Source: an uncultured Marinosulfonomonas sp. (GTDB lineage Bacteria; Pseudomonadota; Alphaproteobacteria; Rhodobacterales; Rhodobacteraceae). From it: 12,350 nt of DNA. The DNA lies in NCBI GenBank assembly GCA_947311455.1, contig CAMZKY010000126.1, positions 1 through 12,350 of the forward strand, in the 5' to 3' direction. Position 1 is the stretch's first letter. Each line of letters starts with the position of its first letter. Position numbers and translations under genes: made by a program. A model generated the notes under the pieces. The model had not been told where the DNA came from and made no database searches. It saw only the letters and a program-made list of their open reading frames with translations. Positions 7,302 to 12,350 of this stretch are shown here, one piece after another.

Positions 7302-7589
7302 TTATCTGTCTTGTAGCTCTGATTCGTCAGAGCGTTCCCCATGATCATGCCCGCATCCCTGCCGATCCGTTCCCTCAACCGGATCATATCCGCAATTCCC
7401 CCATGGATTACAACGCCCGATGCGTTTGGCTGCCATCCAGCCGCCTTTGATCGGCCCGTGTTTTTCCAGCGCTTCCAACGCATAGGCGCTGCAGGTGGGT
7501 TGATAACGGCAGTTAAAGCCAACCCATGGTGAAAAAATCACACGATAAGCGCGAATCGGAAAGGCAAGGATGTGGGCGAGTGGGGACAT
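7302..7589 (-). CDS. yidD: Membrane protein insertion efficiency factor YidD
   Basis: A 95-residue YidD-family protein (formerly DUF37), an amphipathic peripheral inner-membrane protein thought to help YidC insert membrane proteins. The signature is clear: FSPWVGFNCRYQPTCSAYALEALEKHG at 19-45 and RIGRCNPWG followed by GYDPV at 57-71, with Cys27, Cys33 and Cys60 conserved. An amphipathic N-terminal helix covers about residues 3-22. The polar tail after residue 72 (HDHGERSDESELQDR at the end) is lineage-variable. yidD normally lies between rnpA and yidC. Here it is about 3.6 kb upstream of yidC, on the same strand, with uppP, ttcA and the EAL gene in between and no rnpA before it. The ribosome-binding site before the ATG at 7589 is weak. 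Confidence 0.95.
   Translation of the reverse strand: MSPLAHILAFPIRAYRVIFSPWVGFNCRYQPTCSAYALEALEKHGPIKGGWMAAKRIGRCNPWGNCGYDPVEGTDRQGCGHDHGERSDESELQDR
7316..7333. terminator. Hairpin with TTCG loop after uppP, inside the 3' end of yidD
   Basis: GCTCTGA (7316-7322), loop TTCG (7323-7326) and TCAGAGC (7327-7333) form a perfect 7-bp stem on the plus strand, 24 bases after the uppP stop. It is the only obvious candidate for ending uppP transcription, since yidD converges nine bases away. It lies within yidD codons for the ERSDES tail. No T-run follows on either strand, so function as an intrinsic terminator is uncertain. Confidence 0.4.
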
Positions 7590-7669
7590 GATGTGCTTCT
7601 AGGTGGTTCGGGGTTTTGCGACAATACGCATATTGGCACATGGGGTTTTGTGGGGCGGAAACAAGGGGG

Positions 7670-7705
7670 TAACTGTCCTACTCCCCTAGGATAGTAGGAC
7701 AGTTA
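7670..7705. promoter_or_regulatory. Perfect 13-bp inverted repeat between yidD and tag (candidate operator)
   Basis: TAACTGTCCTACT at 7670-7682 and its exact reverse complement AGTAGGACAGTTA at 7693-7705 flank a 10-base spacer that itself contains the palindrome CCTAGG. The element lies in the divergent yidD/tag gap, 68 bp before the preferred tag start and 80 bp before yidD. Neither side is followed by a T-run, so a terminator is unlikely. The two half-sites are centred 23 bp apart, close to two helical turns, which suits a dimeric or paired repressor. As RNA it would form a stable stem in a tag leader. No regulator gene lies next to it. Confidence 0.6.
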
Positions 7706-7773
7706 AAATGGGCGTGTCTCGGCTGGACATTGGTGCAATGGTGCGGGATGATCGTGAGAAAAGGGAGCGCGAA

Positions 7774-8379
7774 ATGAGCAAAGTTTTAAGCGGCCAAGAC
7801 GGGAAACACCGCTGCAGTTGGGCAAATTCAGCGCCGGAATTTCCAGCATATCATGATGCCGAATGGGGTTTTCCGGTTTTTGACGATCAGCGCCTGTTTG
7901 AAAAACTGTGTTTGGAAAGCTTCCAATCCGGCCTAAGCTGGCGCACAATTTTGGTGAAGCGCGAAAATTTCCGTGCGGCATTTGCAGCGTTTGATATTGA
8001 TAAAGTTGCAGCGTTTGGTGATGATGATGTGGTGCGCTTGCTGGGCGATGCTGGCATTGTGCGCCATCGGGGCAAGATCACATCCGTGATCAACAACGCC
8101 GCGCGGGCACAAGAAATGATTGCCGCCGAGGGATCATTGGCCAAGTTTTTCTGGGGCTATGAACCTGATCCCGCAACGCTGGGCAAGCCTCAAACCCTGA
8201 CCACCTGTGATGAAGCCATTGCCATCTCCAAAGAACTGAAAAAACGCGGCTGGAAATTTCTAGGCCCGACCACGATTTTCGCATTCATGCAGGCGATGGG
8301 ATTGGTGAATGACCACGAAGAGGGGTGTTTTTGCCGTGAAATTGCGATGAAGGCACGTGAGGGGAAACGACCTGTTTGA
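7774..8379 (+). CDS. tag: DNA-3-methyladenine glycosylase I (Tag)
   Basis: Helix-hairpin-helix-superfamily base-excision repair enzyme that removes 3-methyladenine from alkylated DNA. I start at ATG 7774 (201 residues), preceded by AAGGGAG at 7761-7767 with six bases between. A frame from ATG 7708 would add 22 highly charged residues not expected in the family. The zinc snap is complete: Cys14 (RCSW), His27 (AYHDAEW), His181 and Cys185 (NDHEEGC) correspond to E. coli Cys4, His17, His175 and Cys179. Glu48 and Trp56 in LESFQSGLSW match the base-recognition residues Glu38 and Trp46. DAGIVRHRGKI at about 92-102 and SFMQA-like FAFMQAMGLVNDH near the end are also typical. The large inverted repeat just upstream may control it. 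No ada or other alkylation-response gene is adjacent. Confidence 0.95.
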   Translation: MSKVLSGQDGKHRCSWANSAPEFPAYHDAEWGFPVFDDQRLFEKLCLESFQSGLSWRTILVKRENFRAAFAAFDIDKVAAFGDDDVVRLLGDAGIVRHRGKITSVINNAARAQEMIAAEGSLAKFFWGYEPDPATLGKPQTLTTCDEAIAISKELKKRGWKFLGPTTIFAFMQAMGLVNDHEEGCFCREIAMKAREGKRPV

Positions 8380-8636
8380 AGCAAACCTATTTATAGGCCT
8401 ACGCCCTAATCCAGTCGTATTTTCAGGGTCTGGCCCAGCATAGGGTAGCGCCCTCACTGGGGGAAGGTCGGGTGGTGGGCTTGTTGGGGCCTGTTTGTTT
8501 CTTTTGAGGTAAACCAACAGTTGCCTGTTTCCGCTCCTCATGTCGCTTTTCCCCCTAAACCGTCGTGCTTCATTTGACCCCGTCCTATGTTTTCCGGCAT
8601 GGTCCCCTCAACACAGTTTCCACGGGAGTCGGCGAT
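8380..8636. other. Intergenic spacer between tag and the oxidoreductase gene
   Basis: 257 bases without a supportable gene. It holds the weak hairpin described separately, a small dyad CCTAT-TT-ATAGG just after tag, and a TTGACC at 8574-8579 that would suit a -35 element but has no good -10 partner at 16-18 bases. The ribosome-binding site GGGAG (8624-8628) of the next gene closes it. An in-frame GTG at 8565 could extend the next gene but lacks a binding site. Confidence 0.5.
8434..8461 (+). terminator. Weak hairpin after tag
   Basis: CCCAG (8434-8438) pairs with CTGGG (8457-8461), and inside it AGGG (8442-8445) pairs with CCCT (8451-8454), with a small internal loop. It begins 55 bases after the tag stop. 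A T-rich stretch occurs only 40 or more bases later (about 8489-8504), so this is a tentative terminator. Confidence 0.2.
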
Positions 8637-11126
8637 ATGAAAACCACAGTCAAAGCATTAGTTGTCGGAGGCGGGGCTGTAGGCACGGCGATTGCCTATC
8701 ATCTGGCCAAGGCGGGTTGGGATGATGTAGTATTGCTAGAGCGGGACGAGCTGACCAGCGGCTCAACATGGCACGCGGCGGGCCTGTTGCCACTGTTCAA
8801 TATGTCATACGCCACCACGCATATTCACAAATATTCTGTCGATTTCTATAAACAGCTTGAAGAAGAAACCGGTCTGAATGCGGGCTTTGCTGTGGTGGGC
8901 AATCTGCGCATGGCCCAAACACAGGAACGGATGGAGGAGTATATGCTCTACGCCTCGACCGCCGAAACCTGTGATGTGCCGTTTGAATGGCTAACCCCCG
9001 AGCAGATCAAGGAACGCTGGCCGCTGATCCGCACCGAGGATTTGAAAGGCGCGCTTTACCACAATCAAGACGGCTATATTAACCCTGCCGACGTGACCAT
9101 GGCGATGGCCAAAGGTGCGCGGCAGCGGGGTGTGGAAATCGTGCGTAAAATGCAGGTGGATGCCTATCATTGGAACGGCGACGCATGGGAAGTAACCTGC
9201 ACCAAGATGGTGGAAAAGGGCGGCAATCTGGTGCCCTCTGACGAACAAGTGGTCATCACCGCCGAACATGTTGTCACCGCCACGGGCAACCACGCGCAGC
9301 GCACGGCGAAAATGCTGGGCATCAAAATTCCTGCGATCCCTGTTGAACACCAGTTTATCGTGATGGAGCAAGATCCGGCGCTGGTTGAATTTCGCAAAGA
9401 TCACGGTGAACATCCGGTGATCCGCGATGCCGATGCGCAATCTTATGTGCGCGAGGAACGCGGCGGCTGGATTTTGGGGATCTATGAAAAAGGTGCGCCA
9501 GCGCGATTTGAACACGGGGTGCCGGATAGTTTCCGTGCCGATCTGTTCCCGCTGGCGCTGGATCGGATCGAAGAACAATATATGGCGATGATCCATCGGA
9601 TTCCCTCCTGCGAGGAAAGCGGCCTGAAGGATGATTTCAACGGCCCGATTTGTTACACACCCGATGGGAACCCTCTGGTTGGCCCTGCGCCCGGTTTGCG
9701 CAATATGTGGCTGGCCGAAGGGTTTAGTTTTGGCATCACGGCGGCAGGTGGCACAGGCTATTATCTGGCGCAAATGATGGTCGATGGCGAGGCCGAGATC
9801 GACATGGCGTCGCTTGATCCGAAACGCTATGGTGACTGGATGACGACCGAATACGGGGCGCGCAAGAATGAGGAATGTTACGAACACGTTTACATTCTGC
9901 ATCACCCCGATGAAGAACGCGAAGCCTGCCGCCCCTTGCGCACCGCGCCCTGTTATGACCGGATGAAATCAGCCGGGGCGCAATTTGGTTGCGTGAACGG
10001 CTGGGAGCGCCCGAATTATTTTGCCCCCCAAGGGTTTGACGATCACGGCGCGCGCTCTTTCAAACGCGGCGGTTGGTGGCAATACGCTGTCGAGGAGGCC
10101 AAGGCCATTCGCAACGGTGTTGGCATGATCGACGCCACAGCATTCACCAAACACCGCGTCAAAGGCCCGGGCGCCACGGCATTTCTGGATTGGTTTACCT
10201 GTAACAAGCTGCCCAGCATTGGCCGCATCAACCTGACCTACGCGTTAACCGATGCAGGCACCACACGCACCGAATACACCATCGTGCGCGAGGGCGAGAA
10301 TGAATATTACCTTGTGTCGTCCGGTGCGCTTACCGATTATGACGGGGATTTCCTGCGTAAGGCCGCTGAGGACAAGATGGATGAATTCGGCTATATCGAA
10401 ATTCAGAACGTCACTACCCAATACGGTGTGTTTGCCATTGCAGGGCCAAAATCGCGTGAGGTTTTGAAAAAGATCATCATTGATGCCGATCCCGAAACCG
10501 CGCTGTCAAACAAACGCTTTCCGTGGCTCACCTCGCGCAAAATTGAACTCGGGATGTGCCCCGTGCATGCGATCCGCGTGGCCTACACGGGCGAATTGGG
10601 ATGGGAGCTGCACCACCCGATAGAAATGCAGAACTACCTGTTTGATCTGATCACCAAGGCAGGTGAAGAACACGGTCTTAAACTGGTGGGGGCACGGGCG
10701 CAAAACTGGTTGCGTCAGGAAAAATCATACCGCGCCTTTGGCACCGAACTGGGCCGCGACGCCACCCCGCTTGAGGCCGATCTGTCGCGCTTTGTGAATA
10801 TGGATAAGGATTACAACGGCAAGGCCGCAATGCTGGAAACCGGCATCCGCGCCAAATGTGTAACCCTGATGATTGACGGCCCCGAAGGCTGCGATCCATG
10901 GGGGCGCGAGGCGTTGTTGCATGACGGCAAGAAAGTTGGCCGCCTGACGTCTGGCGGATATTCCGTGGCCTTTGAACGTTCTATCGGCATGGGCTACGTG
11001 CCGCCGGAACTGGCCAAGGTTGGCACCAAACTAAAGGTGCGCATGTTCCGTGAATTATGGGATGCCGAAGTGGTGCAAGACAGCCCGTATGATCCGAAGA
11101 ATGCAACCATAAGGGTGGACGGGTAG
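8637..11126 (+). CDS. FAD-dependent oxidoreductase with GcvT domains (dimethylglycine/sarcosine dehydrogenase family)
   Basis: A two-part enzyme of 829 residues from ATG 8637, with GGGAG eight bases upstream. The N-terminal half (about 5-390) is a DAO-type FAD fold: dinucleotide motif GGGAVG at 11-16, ERDELTSGSTWHAAG at 35-49, and the FAD-closing segment EGFSFGITAAGGTGYYLA at 361-378. His46 in TWHAAG is the residue that binds FAD covalently in dimethylglycine and sarcosine dehydrogenases. A linker domain (about 395-460) is followed by a folate-binding aminomethyltransferase (GcvT) domain from about 465 to 735, including YTGELGWELHHP at 650-661 and LRQEKSYRAFGTEL at 692-705, and a GcvT C-terminal barrel (about 738-825). 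Such enzymes oxidatively demethylate an N-methylated amine or amino acid and pass the one-carbon unit to tetrahydrofolate. Whether the substrate is dimethylglycine, sarcosine or another methylamine cannot be told. It stands alone, without glycine-betaine or folate genes beside it here. Confidence 0.88.
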   Translation: MKTTVKALVVGGGAVGTAIAYHLAKAGWDDVVLLERDELTSGSTWHAAGLLPLFNMSYATTHIHKYSVDFYKQLEEETGLNAGFAVVGNLRMAQTQERMEEYMLYASTAETCDVPFEWLTPEQIKERWPLIRTEDLKGALYHNQDGYINPADVTMAMAKGARQRGVEIVRKMQVDAYHWNGDAWEVTCTKMVEKGGNLVPSDEQVVITAEHVVTATGNHAQRTAKMLGIKIPAIPVEHQFIVMEQDPALVEFRKDHGEHPVIRDADAQSYVREERGGWILGIYEKGAPARFEHGVPDSFRADLFPLALDRIEEQYMAMIHRIPSCEESGLKDDFNGPICYTPDGNPLVGPAPGLRNMWLAEGFSFGITAAGGTGYYLAQMMVDGEAEIDMASLDPKRYGDWMTTEYGARKNEECYEHVYILHHPDEEREACRPLRTAPCYDRMKSAGAQFGCVNGWERPNYFAPQGFDDHGARSFKRGGWWQYAVEEAKAIRNGVGMIDATAFTKHRVKGPGATAFLDWFTCNKLPSIGRINLTYALTDAGTTRTEYTIVREGENEYYLVSSGALTDYDGDFLRKAAEDKMDEFGYIEIQNVTTQYGVFAIAGPKSREVLKKIIIDADPETALSNKRFPWLTSRKIELGMCPVHAIRVAYTGELGWELHHPIEMQNYLFDLITKAGEEHGLKLVGARAQNWLRQEKSYRAFGTELGRDATPLEADLSRFVNMDKDYNGKAAMLETGIRAKCVTLMIDGPEGCDPWGREALLHDGKKVGRLTSGGYSVAFERSIGMGYVPPELAKVGTKLKVRMFRELWDAEVVQDSPYDPKNATIRVDG

Positions 11127-11220
11127 GCTTTCAGCCGAAACTATGCCACATATCGCCGGGTTAAAGACATGCCCGCTTAGTTATTCGTGGGTATCTGCAA
11201 GGTTTATAGGATTGCGCCCC

Positions 11221-11250
11221 GAAACGGGGGCAATCTCTTGCCCCCGTTTC
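11221..11250. terminator. Strong hairpin between the oxidoreductase gene and valS (bidirectional terminator)
   Basis: GAAACGGGGGCAA (11221-11233), loop TCTC and TTGCCCCCGTTTC (11238-11250) form a perfect 13-bp stem between two convergent genes: 94 bases after the stop at 11126 and ten bases beyond the valS stop at 11261. The T-rich end of the stem (GTTTC) is short and not followed by a long T-run, but the placement and strength fit termination from both sides. A competing upstream hairpin uses part of the same left arm (11210-11235). The octamer ATTGCGCC occurs on both flanks, at 11211-11218 and 11253-11260. Confidence 0.75.
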
Positions 11251-11260
11251 ATATTGCGCC

Positions 11261-12350
11261 TTAGCCCATTTCAGCCAATCGCGCCAAGGCGGCCTTTAAT
11301 TTGTCGGCTTCGGCCTCTTTCACCGCCAGATTTTCGCGGCTTTCTGCAACCACGGCTTCGGGCGCGCTTTCCACGAATTTGGGATTGTTCAGCCGCCCGC
11401 GCAATCCGCCCAGCTCTTTTTCCAGCTTGCCGATGGTTTTGCTTAGGCGGTCTTTTTCTGCCGAAACGTCGATGATATCGGCCAGAGGCAGGGCAAACAC
11501 CCCGCCTTCCACGGCGATTGTCACCGCCCCTTGGGGCAAATCCGCGACTTCGGACAGGGTTTCGATGCGCGCCAGCCGTTTGATCAGGGCCTCGTTATTG
11601 GCCCAAGCCTGACGCCCCTTATCATCTAGTTGTTGTTGCAACATCGGGATTTTGGCTCCGGCAGGCACGTTTACTTCGGCCCGCGCCGAACGGATGCTAT
11701 CGACCAGCGAAATCACCCAGTCCATTTCGCGCTCTGCGTCTTTATCCACCAGTTCCGCCCCGTATTCTGGCCAATCCTGATGCACCAGCATGTTATCGCG
11801 CTCTGCAATAATGCCCCATAGTTCTTCGGTGATAAACGGCATCATCGGATGCAACAGGATCAGGGATTGATCAATGATCCACGCCATTGTGGCGCGGGTT
11901 TCTTTAATCGCGGCGGAATCGTCGGAAAAGAATGTGGGCTTGGTGAATTCCAGATAGCGGTCACACAAGGTGCCGCGCACAAACACATAGGCGGCGCTGG
12001 CGGCATCGTTGAAACGATAGGCCTTTAGCGCGGCATCATAGGTTTCAAGCGCCTTGGCCGCCTCGCCGATCATCCATTTATTCAGTGGCAATTTCGCTGC
12101 CGCCGGATCAAAATCGGGGTCGGGATTACATTCGTTATATTGCGCAAATGAAACCGCATTCCACAGTTTGGTGCCAAAATTGCGATAGCCTTCAACCCGT
12201 TCGGTTGACAGTTTCAAGGTGCCCCCGATTGACGCCATGGACGACATGGTAAAGCGCACCGCATCGGCGCCGTATTCGTCGATCATGTCCAAGGGATCAA
12301 TCACATTGCCCAGAGTTTTGGACATTTTCACGCCCTTTTCATCGCGCACC
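11261..12350 (-). CDS. valS: Valyl-tRNA synthetase, C-terminal part (5' end outside window)
   Basis: The last 363 residues of a class I aminoacyl-tRNA synthetase that charges tRNA-Val; cytoplasmic and essential. The frame is open to the right edge, so the gene begins outside. The class I ATP-binding loop appears as KMSKT (residues 8-12 of the visible part), then GNVIDPLDMIDEYGADAVRF as in ValS. The anticodon-binding helical domain follows (about 70-220, with HPMMPFITEELWG). The C-terminus is a coiled-coil arm (about 295-363; EKDRLSKTIGKLEKELGGLRGRL) that is characteristic of ValS and separates it from IleS and LeuS. Threonine replaces the second serine of the textbook KMSKS. It ends with TAA at 11261, facing the oxidoreductase gene across the hairpin. 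Confidence 0.96.
   Translation of the reverse strand, partial: VRDEKGVKMSKTLGNVIDPLDMIDEYGADAVRFTMSSMASIGGTLKLSTERVEGYRNFGTKLWNAVSFAQYNECNPDPDFDPAAAKLPLNKWMIGEAAKALETYDAALKAYRFNDAASAAYVFVRGTLCDRYLEFTKPTFFSDDSAAIKETRATMAWIIDQSLILLHPMMPFITEELWGIIAERDNMLVHQDWPEYGAELVDKDAEREMDWVISLVDSIRSARAEVNVPAGAKIPMLQQQLDDKGRQAWANNEALIKRLARIETLSEVADLPQGAVTIAVEGGVFALPLADIIDVSAEKDRLSKTIGKLEKELGGLRGRLNNPKFVESAPEAVVAESRENLAVKEAEADKLKAALARLAEMG

Noticed and set aside
7622..7635. Small dyad CAATA-CGCA-TATTG before yidD
   Set aside because: Only five paired bases in an AT-rich spot; easily chance and not tied to a clear promoter.
8397..8440. On the minus strand, a short reading MLGQTLKIRLD followed by TAG, reminiscent of the end of a LysM-type domain
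   Set aside because: An in-frame stop lies a few codons upstream and nothing else of a domain is visible; at most it could be a gene remnant, and chance is as likely.
8565..8636. GTG 8565 as start of the FAD/GcvT oxidoreductase
   Set aside because: The FAD-binding fold begins just after ATG 8637, which has GGGAG upstream; the 24 upstream residues look like untranslated sequence.
8991..9905. 304-codon open frame antisense to the FAD/GcvT gene
   Set aside because: It is a shadow of a long, well-conserved gene on the other strand; its translation (His- and Arg-rich) has no recognisable domain or own start signals.

Overview
This 12.35 kb window looks like chromosomal DNA of an alphaproteobacterium, most likely of the Rhodobacterales (Roseobacter-like). 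The clues are the closely packed run yidC, MOSC-domain protein, engB, the large covalent-flavin FAD/GcvT oxidoreductase of the dimethylglycine dehydrogenase type, and the alphaproteobacterial character of TtcA, UppP, Tag and ValS. This placement rests on family knowledge and gene order, not on a database search. Almost all of the DNA is ordinary housekeeping sequence. I see no phage, insertion sequence, CRISPR array, tRNA, rRNA or toxin-antitoxin module.

Layout. Positions 1-500 (+) hold the 3' end of an M16-type peptidase gene. It converges on a minus-strand cluster read from high to low coordinates: yidC (3738-1918), a MOSC-domain protein (1914-1165) and engB (1168-503). The gaps are 3 bases and a 4-base ATGA overlap, so this is almost certainly one operon linking membrane-protein insertion with ribosome assembly. 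Upstream on the same strand are ttcA (6419-5553; tRNA 2-thiolation) and a membrane-anchored GGDEF-like/EAL protein (5476-3947; predicted c-di-GMP phosphodiesterase with a ruined GGDEF signature). Divergent from ttcA is uppP (6525-7292, +; undecaprenyl-diphosphate phosphatase), which converges with yidD (7589-7302, -). A perfect 13-bp inverted repeat lies between yidD and tag (7774-8379, +; 3-methyladenine DNA glycosylase I). After a 257-bp spacer comes a solitary FAD/GcvT oxidoreductase (8637-11126, +), which faces the 3' end of valS (12350-11261, -, cut by the window edge) across a strong hairpin.

How the genes work together. YidC and YidD act on membrane protein insertion, and EngB acts on 50S assembly. 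UppP recycles the lipid carrier for cell-wall synthesis, TtcA and ValS act on tRNA, and Tag repairs alkylated DNA. The oxidoreductase probably demethylates an N-methylated amine or amino acid. The window is a mosaic of core genes rather than one pathway.

Points worth a second look: yidD is separated from yidC although both remain on the same strand; the large palindrome upstream of tag; two mutually exclusive hairpins between the oxidoreductase gene and valS; and the degenerate GGDEF domain joined to an apparently intact EAL domain. I did not find a convincing undescribed system. Several start codons were moved inward from the longest open frame using ribosome-binding sites and family length (yidC, the EAL gene, uppP, tag, the oxidoreductase).
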